A stretch of DNA of 64,000 nt from Salinigranum halophilum. GTDB lineage: Archaea; Halobacteriota; Halobacteria; Halobacteriales; Haloferacaceae. The DNA lies in NCBI RefSeq assembly GCF_007004735.1, contig NZ_SSNL01000004.1:665429-729428 (forward strand), written 5' to 3'. Shown here in pieces: positions 24,723 through 33,873 of this stretch. A program made the position numbers and the translations under genes. The notes beneath the pieces were generated by a model. That model was not told the origin of the DNA. It did no database searches and was given only the letters and a program-made list of their open reading frames with translations. The number at the start of each line of letters is the position of its first letter. Position 1 is the stretch's first letter.

Positions 24723-25882
24723 ATGATTTCACCATACACTTCAGATGTATCTTTAGCAACACTGCCCCACGAGAAGCTATCAAAGACGAATCGACGGAGT
24801 TCAGAACCGTTGATGTCTGACTCAGATATCCGGTTCAGTCCGTCGAGTATCCCCTCAACTGTTGGACTTACTTTCTTACACCCAGAATGGTCAACCCATT
24901 CAGAGACACCACAGACATCTGTAACGACGACAGGCGTTTTGCAAGACATTGATTCAAGAACGACATTTCCGAACGATTCGTATCTGTCTTTAGATGGTAG
25001 GACAAATACGTCCGCATCTCGGTATGCCTCAAACTTCTCTTCGTTATATAACGGACCAGTAAATGTGACGGCGTCCCTGATGCCAACCGTGTCAACAAGA
25101 TCTTGTACGTTGTCTAAATACCCGGTGTCTGGTCCAGTAATGACTAAGTGGGCATTTGGCTTTTGATTCTTAAAACGGTCAAAGCTACGAATCAGGAGGT
25201 CAAGTCCCTTTCTCTCAGATATTCTGCTCAAAAATAGGACGATGAATTTACCTTCCAGTGAGTGTTGCCTTCGGAAGTGGCCAAAGTCGGGAACCTCTGA
25301 ATACTCTTGAATATCAATCCCGTTGGGGACGTGAAACACTTGGGGTAAATTAGGTTGTGGGACAACACTGGAATATAAGCCTGATTCACTTTTTGAACTA
25401 GCTATAATTCCGGTAGATGATTGTAGCATTGATTCACCGATGAGCTTGTCAAATACTAACTTTTGATTCGATTTTGTGTACCGAGGTACGGAACCACGTG
25501 GCTGCATAACAACTGGAATTGAATTCTGCTTGGCAACAGTATATGCAAAAGCATTTTCCATAGACCTGTACTCATGAATGTGAACTAAGTCGAACTGTGA
25601 GATATTTTTTTGAAGTGCCCGGAGCATTCGGATAGGAGTGGAGACACGGTAGTTCCACACCAAATTATTAGACAAATTTTTAAAACGATATACTTTAACA
25701 CCATCTATCCATTCTGGATTATCCACGTCAACTCTACTCTCAGAGTCGTTCGCATCAGTAGTGTATACCGTAACCTCATGTCCTAAATCCACAAGCTCTT
25801 TACATAATTTGCTCGCGGACTTCACAGGGCCACCGTAACCATATGCAGGAGGAAATGCCCTCGCAATGTGAAGAATCTTCAT
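24719..25882 (-). CDS. Glycosyltransferase family 4 (GT-B)
   Basis: 387 residues from ATG 25882 (MKILHIARAFPPAYGYGGPV); the frame is open 14 codons further but the family start is at MKI. C-terminal half has FIVLFLSRISERKGLDLLI, LVITGPDTGY and DRYESFGNVVLESMSCKTPV, with the catalytic Glu pair. Overlaps the downstream GT4 by 4 bp. The N-terminal GYGGP loop resembles WcaC/PimA-type enzymes. Confidence 0.92.
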   Translation of the reverse strand: MKILHIARAFPPAYGYGGPVKSASKLCKELVDLGHEVTVYTTDANDSESRVDVDNPEWIDGVKVYRFKNLSNNLVWNYRVSTPIRMLRALQKNISQFDLVHIHEYRSMENAFAYTVAKQNSIPVVMQPRGSVPRYTKSNQKLVFDKLIGESMLQSSTGIIASSKSESGLYSSVVPQPNLPQVFHVPNGIDIQEYSEVPDFGHFRRQHSLEGKFIVLFLSRISERKGLDLLIRSFDRFKNQKPNAHLVITGPDTGYLDNVQDLVDTVGIRDAVTFTGPLYNEEKFEAYRDADVFVLPSKDRYESFGNVVLESMSCKTPVVVTDVCGVSEWVDHSGCKKVSPTVEGILDGLNRISESDINGSELRRFVFDSFSWGSVAKDTSEVYGEII

Positions 25883-26002
25883 TTTGTATTTATTTGTAGA
25901 GTTTGTGATGTGTGCTCGGCACAATAACTGATTGAGTAGTCTTATTCATTTGAGTTCCTTGTTCGATTAGTCAGTAAGCTCAACTCCGTTTTTACCCAGA
26001 AT

Positions 26003-28156
26003 TTAGTTGTTACTAAGTTCAATGGCTACGTTATCGCGCAATGACTTTTGAACCGAAAATGTTGCTTCAGTGACTTCAATTATCGATTCCAGTGGAATAG
26101 GTGACTCACTCTGACTGAGGATAGCTTCGACAAATTTCTCAAATTCCTGTTCGTGTCCCTTATCTTGAGACAATCCGAGCCTTCCACTTTTGAAATTGTT
26201 GATTCGTTGTGCAGATCCATTTCCAAACCCTTCGACCAATTCTTTTGGGAGTGAGTTATCCCCAAGTGTTGTGTATAGCACGGAAGCAGTACTCCCGTTC
26301 TCAAACTCGAGGGTCAAATCAACGTTCTGTACGGGGACTGTCTCGTCACCGGTTTTCGCGGATGTGGCTCGTACTTTACTTATTTTTGAGTCAGAAATAA
26401 ATCGGGCAAAATCAACAAAGTGACAGACTTCACTGACGATACGACCACCACCTACCTCTGGGTCATGAATCCAGTGATTATCCGGAATCTCATTTGCGTT
26501 AACTCGATAATTTATCATCACTGGACCGGGTCCGTCAGTCACAGCCCTCTTAAATTCCTGAGTCGCTGGAGCGAAGCGTCGGTTGAAGCCGAGCATCAAA
26601 CGACCATGCGAGTTCTTTGCAGCAATAGCGAGCTCCTTTAGTCCTTCTCGAGTGATGGCAGCCGGCTTCTCCAAATGGACTTCTTTGTCATTCTTTAGTG
26701 CTGCGACAGCAATCTCTGCATGCATATCGTGTCTCGTCGCTATCACAACGAGATCAATTCGATCGTCTTCGACAATTTCCGTGTAATCTGACGTGGAGTA
26801 CGAGCAATTATGCTTTCCAGCGATTTCAGATGCAGAGACTCCAGTAGCAGAAGCAACAGCTCGGAGATCGAGCTGTTCAATATCATTTATTATCGGGATT
26901 AATTTCCCTTTCGCAAAATTTCCAGCGCCGATTAGACCAACAGACAGTGGGACACTCCTCTTTTGGGTTTGAAAATTTGAGTTTGTGTCGGCATTATCAC
27001 TTGTCTGAATAACAGAGTGTTCTCGGTCCGGATCGTACTTCAATAGTATTCCAGTGAAGTCTTCGTTATTCGGGTTCTCTAAAATCAAGTCATAGGCATC
27101 AGTTGCGTCGTCGATTTTGTACTCGTGAGTCTGCAATGGCCCGAAATCGATTCGACCCTCTGCCAGGAGTCGAAGAGTCTCTCGCATATTCCGATTCTCA
27201 GTCCATCGAACGTGGCTAATCGGATAGTCAAGGCCTTTTTCTTCGTAGTTTCGATCGTAGCGGCCTGGCCCGTACGAGCGCGAGATAAGGAAGTCAAGTT
27301 CTTTCTCGTAATACAGTTCTCGCGGAACGTCCATTCCGACTTGACCGATGACAGACACTCGTCCGTTCGTTCTAGTAATGCTCCCGGCTAACTCCACAGG
27401 GTCGTTGCTCTTTGTTGAAGCAGCAATAAGCGTAGCATCAACGCCGTTCCCGTTGGAAAACTGCTCAGCAATCGCTTCAACGTCTGAACTGCCGATAACA
27501 GCTCCTTTCGATGCACCTGCGTCAAGGCCTTTCTGGACCTGGCTCTCGGAAATATCGAGCCCAAGAACAGGGAATCCGTATGCGTTCAATAGTTGCGTAA
27601 CTGTCTGACCAATCAGACCCATACCGATAACAGCAACATGCTCACCAGGGCTTAGGTCTGCACGTCGGATTCCTTGCATTGCGATCGCCCCAATGGTGAC
27701 GAATGACGCGTTCGCCGGGTCCACGCCCTCTGGGACAGGGGCACAAAGATTCTCCGGGACAGAAGCGACTTCGGCATGATTCGCATATCCGGCGCCTGCA
27801 CAAGCAACTATATCTCCAACAGAAAATTCGTCTACATTGTCTCCGACTGCGATAATCTCACCACAACAACTGTATCCCAGTGGTGAGGCTTCTTCGAGTC
27901 GGGCCATCACCGATTGATACGTCGATACTAAACCGTCGTTTTTCGCCTTTTTGAGAACCTGTTTGGCGAGGTCTGGTCGTTCTCTAGCTTTCCCCAGATA
28001 GCTCTTCTTCCCCAGCTCAATCATTGACTTCTCAGTCCCGGCACTTACACAAGAATAGTGATTTTTCACCAGAACACTATTGTCGTCGACTTGAGGCCGT
28101 GGAACGTCGGCCAGTCGTACCTCTCCCGTCTTAAAATCCTGTATAACCTGTTTCAT
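26003..28156 (-). CDS. Fused zinc-type alcohol dehydrogenase / Gfo-Idh-MocA oxidoreductase
   Basis: 717 residues, two enzymes in one chain. Residues 1-370: medium-chain dehydrogenase with GYSCCGEIIAVGD, NASFVTIGAIAMQGIRRA and Rossmann VAVIGMGLIGQ. Residues about 395-717: Gfo/Idh/MocA with LSVGLIGAGNFAKGKLIPI, HLEKPAAI and the second-domain NYRVNANEIPDNHWIHDPEV. Such bi-domain oxidoreductases occur in bacterial capsule clusters next to heparinase II/III-like genes, exactly as here, and are thought to modify a sugar of the repeat unit. The donor sugar is unknown. Confidence 0.9.
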   Translation of the reverse strand: MKQVIQDFKTGEVRLADVPRPQVDDNSVLVKNHYSCVSAGTEKSMIELGKKSYLGKARERPDLAKQVLKKAKNDGLVSTYQSVMARLEEASPLGYSCCGEIIAVGDNVDEFSVGDIVACAGAGYANHAEVASVPENLCAPVPEGVDPANASFVTIGAIAMQGIRRADLSPGEHVAVIGMGLIGQTVTQLLNAYGFPVLGLDISESQVQKGLDAGASKGAVIGSSDVEAIAEQFSNGNGVDATLIAASTKSNDPVELAGSITRTNGRVSVIGQVGMDVPRELYYEKELDFLISRSYGPGRYDRNYEEKGLDYPISHVRWTENRNMRETLRLLAEGRIDFGPLQTHEYKIDDATDAYDLILENPNNEDFTGILLKYDPDREHSVIQTSDNADTNSNFQTQKRSVPLSVGLIGAGNFAKGKLIPIINDIEQLDLRAVASATGVSASEIAGKHNCSYSTSDYTEIVEDDRIDLVVIATRHDMHAEIAVAALKNDKEVHLEKPAAITREGLKELAIAAKNSHGRLMLGFNRRFAPATQEFKRAVTDGPGPVMINYRVNANEIPDNHWIHDPEVGGGRIVSEVCHFVDFARFISDSKISKVRATSAKTGDETVPVQNVDLTLEFENGSTASVLYTTLGDNSLPKELVEGFGNGSAQRINNFKSGRLGLSQDKGHEQEFEKFVEAILSQSESPIPLESIIEVTEATFSVQKSLRDNVAIELSNN

Positions 28157-28255
28157 TTTTCAGAGTCCCACGTAAGCGAGATAGTTCGTACATCAATCCT
28201 TGTTTGCGGTTGAAATGAGTGTTACGAATAGGATGTCAGATAAGCGCTATTGCTC

Positions 28256-30109
28256 CTACAGAGAAGGTAAACTATAATGTGTGCTATCAATTTCAAGGCT
28301 ACCCGAGTTCCGATCGTATGTCACACTTCCTCCCGTACCTGTAGAGAAGAAGAACCAACCAGTTGATTCCCCGTATGTTAATTCGACCGTCTGTCTAGGA
28401 CAGGTAGTACCAAACTCCGGAAAGTACGAACTCGTATCCAATGTGGCGCGCAGGCAGCCATTTGTATCCAACGTGCCGAGTATTTCCCCATCTTGACCCT
28501 CGATAATGAATTGATTGTTAGTAGATTGATTGATTTTCACGTCGGGGTGTGCATGCAGTCGACTAATCACTGGCTTGCTATCTACTCCTACGATTGAATC
28601 AGTGATTAGCCACCAGTCCCCATTTGAATCGACGCGTCGCCGGTGAGTGTATGACTCCTCAAAAGAGCGTGAAACATCGTATTCACCTACTAGCGTGTTA
28701 ATTAGGTCTGATTCGTGATGCCCTACAGTAGGGTTCGTCCGTCGCCCCATGAGATACTGTCCCCCCACATCAATTGGCCCAGATGTTCCCACCTGGACCG
28801 AATTGTGCGCTTGGACGCTTCTAGCGTACCGGCGGTTTTCATCTGGGAGGTACTGATACACACCCGTATCTGTCAAGACCCGTTGACCGTGAAGCCACAA
28901 CATAATACTTAATAAATCAATATGAGAGTGACCTGGGAGATGAGGCGGTCCAACACCTCCTCCATCAAACAGGAGTCGACTCTCCCCCTCACCCAGCCAG
29001 TAGTAGCCCGTGTCTGAAAGGGTAGAGCTTGGGCTACCAAACGAAATACCGACTGAGTCTGCGTAGTTCAACACTTCAGATATCGAGAAGAACTCATTGA
29101 ATACAGCGTCATTTAGCAACGGTATACGACCATCGGGAGGAGTGAGTGTTCTAATAAATTGTGTCGCAGACCGTGATACTTGCAGAAGAGCATCTGGGAC
29201 GTGACGGCCATAGCTATCGAGTAGGCCGACAGCTGAGAGAAATCGAGTGAGGACCATGATGTGGTACATAGGGCTTCGTTCAAAATGACCACCGTCATCC
29301 AAGAACTGATTCTGACCAGCGTTTTCGAAGAGTGAGAGACCAGTTTCCAGCCAGTCGGTTTTAGACTGGAATACCAGTCCGCTCATCGTAAGGGCTAACG
29401 CGTTCTCAATGAGGTGGTTTCCCCCCACGTCGGTCTCAATGTGGTTCCTGAGAAATAATGTATTTTTATAGAGATATCGTAAGATGAATTCTCGAGAGGA
29501 TAGCATGTCATTTGCATCAAGCCATGCACAATACCGACAAAGCCGCATAATTCGTAGTGAGACTGCGTGGGGAATCCAATCTCGCCGTAGATACTCTTCT
29601 GATCCGATGACCGTCCGAGATACCATCTCACGAATCCAAGGATCAAGTACTTCTTTGACGAACTCAATTGGATTTTCGAGTCTTCTTTCAGCGGAAAAAA
29701 ACCAGTCTAGTTGCTCAAATGAGGAATATTTTAGCCACCACAATAAGGGAACCTCATTTAATTGTTCATTTCCCCATTCGATTGTCCGATGTTCTCGGAG
29801 TTCAATCGTTATATTCAGAAACTCGAGCTGAAAATCGGAGAAGCTATTGATCTTTTGAACGTGCCGCTCTACAGTGGCAGAGCTAAGGCACTTTTGAAGG
29901 GTTGTGAGGTTCTGAAAAGTAGGACCTAACGTTGGATCTAATTCTGTCGGAATCTGTCGCTCATATCGTGCGTCAAAATCCACAGGAATCTTAGGAACAA
30001 ATGTGTGTCGCAGCTTCCGGTCGACGATTCCAAGGAGTTGTTCGCGTTGGAGTCTTGAAACGGTCCACAGACCAAGCCGCAATTTTTCAATGCTCTCAGG
30101 TTGGTTCAT
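28256..30109 (-). CDS. Heparinase II/III-like (alginate-lyase-type) protein
   Basis: 617 residues, no signal peptide, so probably cytoplasmic or attached. An N-terminal alpha/alpha toroid (about 1-340; ENALALTMSGLVFQ, FERSPMYHIMVLTRFLSAVG) is followed by a C-terminal beta-sandwich with the heparinase_II_III signature PPHLPGHSHIDLLSIMLWLH and TDTGVYQYL. In polysaccharide-export loci this family pairs with the dehydrogenase fusion seen immediately downstream. A lyase or epimerase-like action on uronic acids, such as the ManNAcA made by the neighbouring WecB/WecC, is a reasonable inference. Confidence 0.9.
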   Translation of the reverse strand: MNQPESIEKLRLGLWTVSRLQREQLLGIVDRKLRHTFVPKIPVDFDARYERQIPTELDPTLGPTFQNLTTLQKCLSSATVERHVQKINSFSDFQLEFLNITIELREHRTIEWGNEQLNEVPLLWWLKYSSFEQLDWFFSAERRLENPIEFVKEVLDPWIREMVSRTVIGSEEYLRRDWIPHAVSLRIMRLCRYCAWLDANDMLSSREFILRYLYKNTLFLRNHIETDVGGNHLIENALALTMSGLVFQSKTDWLETGLSLFENAGQNQFLDDGGHFERSPMYHIMVLTRFLSAVGLLDSYGRHVPDALLQVSRSATQFIRTLTPPDGRIPLLNDAVFNEFFSISEVLNYADSVGISFGSPSSTLSDTGYYWLGEGESRLLFDGGGVGPPHLPGHSHIDLLSIMLWLHGQRVLTDTGVYQYLPDENRRYARSVQAHNSVQVGTSGPIDVGGQYLMGRRTNPTVGHHESDLINTLVGEYDVSRSFEESYTHRRRVDSNGDWWLITDSIVGVDSKPVISRLHAHPDVKINQSTNNQFIIEGQDGEILGTLDTNGCLRATLDTSSYFPEFGTTCPRQTVELTYGESTGWFFFSTGTGGSVTYDRNSGSLEIDSTHYSLPSL

Positions 30110-30161
30110 GAGTAGGATGGGAGACTTCTAGGGCTACACTCGGTTTGCTTGACGGTCAGCG

Positions 30162-31376
30162 CTATCCATCAATATCCTCGTGCAGTCGGATTATTCGCTG
30201 CGAGAGTTTCTGAGCAATTGCCTTCCGCTCGTACTTCTCCAGTATAAATTCCCGGCCTACTGTGCCCATCTCGTCTAAACGTGAAGCGTCTGCAAGCAGT
30301 GAGTCAATCTCTGAAGCGACTACGGTCGGGGTTCCATCTGGAACGATTCCCGCTTCAGACTCGACTACGATTTCTTCAATAGCTCCGGTTCCGAGAGCCA
30401 GAACTGGAAGTTCACATGCCCAGTACTCGTAAAGTTTTGTCGGCACGGCATATGAAAGGGAATCACGTCTCTTGAGTGGTGCCAAGCCGATCCGGGCACT
30501 GCTCAGATACCCCGGGATTTCCTCTCGATTGACCAATCCTGTGAATTCAACCCTATGAGACACGCCGAGTTCCTCTGCTAGCTGAGATAGTTCTGACCGG
30601 AGGTCACCATCACCAACGAGACGGAGGGTGACTTCTCCGTCTGTGTATTGGAGTGCTTTAATGCAGGTTTCCAAGTCCTGTCCATAGCCGATATTTCCGG
30701 TATAAATAAGATCAACCTCGGTAGCAGAATCATCGGGCTGAAACATGGTCACATCGACACCGTTCGGAATGAGTTCCACTTCCGTATCGAAATCGTATCG
30801 TGAACGTAGCTGCGTAGTGGTCCCGTCAGTCGTGACGGTGATTAGTTGAGCTGTGTTGAGTTCAAATTCTTGGTACGCATGACTAAGCCTCGTGACGATT
30901 GCGTTCTCTGAAATAAAGCCGAGGTCCGTGGAGACATCAATCCATAAATCACGAATGTCAACAACCCAATCTACGTATCCTAAAAGTTGGAACGGCGCTG
31001 CTACCATCCCTGTAAAAATGGGTGGAGAAGAAGTCACAACAACGTCGAATTCTTTTCGTCGCCAGAATAACCAGAGAAGCGCATGGGCAACGAACGTGAA
31101 ATAGTACAGCATTCGCTCGATGAAAGAAGGATCAACGCTCCGAAGTTGCCACGACCAAAGCCTGTGCAACCGATGTCCGTTTCGTCTTTCAGCAGTTTCC
31201 CACACCCATGACCAGTCGAAATCTGTCGCAGGATAACACTGTGGAGGCGCAATGACAGTCAAGTCAACGTCAGAGGCCATGTGCTTCGTCAAATCGCCCA
31301 GCCGAGATGCGTTTCCGCCTTTTTCTGGTGGGAACTTCTGACTGACAACTAAAACGTTGGGCTGTGGATCGCTCAT
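30162..31376 (-). CDS. Glycosyltransferase family 4 (GT-B), WbuB-like
   Basis: 404 residues. N-terminal VLVVSQKFPPEKGGNASRLG, C-terminal GNIGYGQDLETCIKAL, VTLRLVGDGDLRSELSQLAE and LKRRDSLSYAVPTKLYEYWA with catalytic-site Glu. This glycine-rich N-terminus and P-T-K-L-x-EY block are typical of WbuB-type N-acetylfucosaminyl or similar transferases. It begins 6 bp after the WecC gene, so the same operon. Confidence 0.92.
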   Translation of the reverse strand: MSDPQPNVLVVSQKFPPEKGGNASRLGDLTKHMASDVDLTVIAPPQCYPATDFDWSWVWETAERRNGHRLHRLWSWQLRSVDPSFIERMLYYFTFVAHALLWLFWRRKEFDVVVTSSPPIFTGMVAAPFQLLGYVDWVVDIRDLWIDVSTDLGFISENAIVTRLSHAYQEFELNTAQLITVTTDGTTTQLRSRYDFDTEVELIPNGVDVTMFQPDDSATEVDLIYTGNIGYGQDLETCIKALQYTDGEVTLRLVGDGDLRSELSQLAEELGVSHRVEFTGLVNREEIPGYLSSARIGLAPLKRRDSLSYAVPTKLYEYWACELPVLALGTGAIEEIVVESEAGIVPDGTPTVVASEIDSLLADASRLDEMGTVGREFILEKYERKAIAQKLSQRIIRLHEDIDG

Positions 31377-31382
31377 CCAGGG

Positions 31383-32678
31383 TTAAATTCGGGTTAGATT
31401 GAAACCAGCATTGATCCAGCGCATCTTGTCGAGAACTGCTTTTGAGTCGATAATGGTATTGCCAGACATCTGTTGCTGGACACGGTCTAAATCCATGTCG
31501 GTATACTCCTTGTGGTCTGTAGCGATAACCAACGCATCCGCATCGGTGATGGCGTCGTCAAGCGGATGTAGATTTAGCGTCTGGTCGTCAACGTGTGGGT
31601 CATTAAGATTCACGTTCACCCCAGGAGACGCACCACCATCAGCTGAAATCGATGATTCTTTTCGTTCAATACTTGACTGGATTCTCCGAGCTATTTCTAA
31701 TCCAGGACTGTTTCGAATATCATCTACGTTACCTTTGTACGCGATGCCCAGTATCGCGATTGTTTTTCCATCCAAAGATCCAATTTCAGACTGAAGAACT
31801 TCAACGACATAATCGGCCATTCCATCGTTGATCTGTCTTGCCAGAGAAATGAGGTTCAACTCGTCTGAATTTTGACCGAGGAACCACGGATCGATAGGCA
31901 GGCAGTGACCACCGACTCCCGGTCCTGGTTGGTGAAGCTCCACACGGGGGTGTTCGTTTGCGAGCTGAGTCGCCTCACGGGAGTCAATATCGTAATCGTT
32001 CGCGAGCTTAGCAAGCTCATTCGCCAGCGCGATATTAGTATCACGGTAGGTATTCTGAATCAGCTTCACGAACTCTGCCGTCGTTGCGTCAGTAGTCGTA
32101 TGGATATCACCCTCCACAAACGAATCATACAGTCGGACAGCAGCTTCTGTAGAGACACCGTTTACTCCCCCGATGATACGGTCGTTTTCGCGGAGTTCGG
32201 TGATAATATTGCCGGGTAACACTGTCTCCGGACAATGAATTAGGGCGATGTCTTCTCCAGCGTGGTGTCCGGACTGCTCCAATATTGGCTGTAAGACAGT
32301 TTCTGTGGTGCCAGGGGGTACCGTTGATTCCAGAATAACTGAGTCACCCGAACGGAGGTGGGGGTAAATCGCCTTCCCAGCTTCTTCGATGTAGTCGAGT
32401 TTAGCGACTTTCTCTTTGTCATCGAAGGGAGTAGGCACAGCAATGATGTGGTACTTCGAGGGGCCGACTTCCTCAGAAACTTCGAGATTACCAGAGTCAA
32501 GTGCTTCAGTGACGAATGCCCGGAGTCCCGGCTCTTCTACTGTCACAGTGCCATTCTGTAATTCGGCAACGAGTTCGGTGTCGACATCAACTCCTACAAC
32601 CGAATGCCCGTAGTTGGCCAACATTGCAGCCGTCGGGAGGCCAATGTATCCCAAACCGTGAACGTGAATCGAACTCAT
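31383..32678 (-). CDS. wecC: UDP-N-acetyl-D-mannosaminuronate dehydrogenase
   Basis: 431 residues. Rossmann GLGYIGLPTAAML (9-20), the PTPFDD and ESTVPPGTT blocks, HCPETVLPGN and the catalytic Cys in GPGVGGHCLPIDPWF (Cys 259). It oxidises UDP-ManNAc twice with NAD+ to UDP-ManNAcA. Its start overlaps the end of the 2-epimerase gene by 4 bp, giving a two-step UDP-GlcNAc to UDP-ManNAcA pathway. The short insert SISADGGASPGVNVNLNDPH near 350 is typical of haloarchaeal versions. Confidence 0.93.
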   Translation of the reverse strand: MSSIHVHGLGYIGLPTAAMLANYGHSVVGVDVDTELVAELQNGTVTVEEPGLRAFVTEALDSGNLEVSEEVGPSKYHIIAVPTPFDDKEKVAKLDYIEEAGKAIYPHLRSGDSVILESTVPPGTTETVLQPILEQSGHHAGEDIALIHCPETVLPGNIITELRENDRIIGGVNGVSTEAAVRLYDSFVEGDIHTTTDATTAEFVKLIQNTYRDTNIALANELAKLANDYDIDSREATQLANEHPRVELHQPGPGVGGHCLPIDPWFLGQNSDELNLISLARQINDGMADYVVEVLQSEIGSLDGKTIAILGIAYKGNVDDIRNSPGLEIARRIQSSIERKESSISADGGASPGVNVNLNDPHVDDQTLNLHPLDDAITDADALVIATDHKEYTDMDLDRVQQQMSGNTIIDSKAVLDKMRWINAGFNLTRI

Positions 32679-33793
32679 TCAGCTGATTTCCTCGTTTTCC
32701 CGCATGATATATTAAGTATCTGTTCGGACGCGGTCCCATCACCAAACGGATTATCCCAGTTATGTTCTGAGTCAATCATCTCTCTTGCACAGGTTAAGAT
32801 TTCATTCGGATCGACACCAGCAAGAAGATTCGAGCCGACATCAAGTGTTTCGGGTCGTTCTGTATTATCTCGGAGCGTGACACACGGGGTCTGAAGAATA
32901 CAAGCTTCTTCTTGAACACCCCCCGAGTCTGTCAATATGATAGACGCAGACTGTTCTAATAATAAAAAGTCCAAGTAGTCGAGAGGTTCGACGAGTTCAA
33001 TGACGTCTGGAATCTCGATATCGAACTCATCGAGTCGGCTCCGTGCCCTCGGATGGATTGGGTATAATACCGATAGGTTGAATTCCTCGGCGACGGATTC
33101 AATTCCACTTAGTAACTGCTGAAATCGGTGTTGGTTATCGACATTTTCGGCTCGATGTGCAGTCACAAGTGCGAACGGATTCTCAGCCAGTTCGAACTCG
33201 GTTAGGACGTCACTCCGGTGGAGTGCGAGTTGACTATGCTCTTCTACCGCATCAACAACGGTGTTGCCTGTCACATAGATACAATCATCTGGTAGTCCCT
33301 CATTTCTGAGTAGCTGTGCTGAATCTTCCGTGGGCGCAAATAGGTAATCCGCAGCGTGATCAGTCAACACCCTGTTGACCTCTTCAGGCATCTCATCGTC
33401 AAAACTCCGCAGTCCAGCTTCAATGTGCCCGAGTTCTATCGGGAGCTTACTTGATGCAATGGCACCCGCCAAGACCGAATTTGTATCACCTTGCACGAGA
33501 ACGACATCCGGAGTCGACTCAAGTAGAATCCGTTCGATGCCCTGAATCATTCTGCCGGTCTGTTCCCCATGTGAATCCGAGCCAATTTCCAGATTATAAT
33601 CAGGCTCGGGCAGGTCTAGTTGCTCAAAGAAGACCGAATCAAGTGATTCAGAATAGTGTTGTCCGGTATGGATGAGTATAAAATTCAAATCGCGATTCTC
33701 GCACTCCCGTATCAGGGGAGCGAGTTTGATGATTTCGGGTCTAGTTCCGAGGATGATCGCGACGTCTGTGGGCTGCTTATCTCTCACTGTCAT
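32675..33793 (-). CDS. wecB: UDP-N-acetylglucosamine 2-epimerase (non-hydrolysing)
   Basis: 372 residues. Conserved blocks: ILGTRPEIIKLAPLI, TGQHYSESLD, VLVQGDTNSVLAGAIA, HIEAGLRSFDDEMPEEVNR and ILTDSGGVQEEACIL with TPCVTLRDNTERPE. It converts UDP-GlcNAc to UDP-ManNAc in the cytoplasm. Overlaps wecC by 4 bp. Confidence 0.94.
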   Translation of the reverse strand: MTVRDKQPTDVAIILGTRPEIIKLAPLIRECENRDLNFILIHTGQHYSESLDSVFFEQLDLPEPDYNLEIGSDSHGEQTGRMIQGIERILLESTPDVVLVQGDTNSVLAGAIASSKLPIELGHIEAGLRSFDDEMPEEVNRVLTDHAADYLFAPTEDSAQLLRNEGLPDDCIYVTGNTVVDAVEEHSQLALHRSDVLTEFELAENPFALVTAHRAENVDNQHRFQQLLSGIESVAEEFNLSVLYPIHPRARSRLDEFDIEIPDVIELVEPLDYLDFLLLEQSASIILTDSGGVQEEACILQTPCVTLRDNTERPETLDVGSNLLAGVDPNEILTCAREMIDSEHNWDNPFGDGTASEQILNISCGKTRKSAE

Positions 33794-33873
33794 TGGATTT
33801 TGGACTCGCTAGTTTCGTATTTCATGAATCGCACCTCGGCTCAGCAGTTGACCGGCTTCAAGCTCTGAAATCA

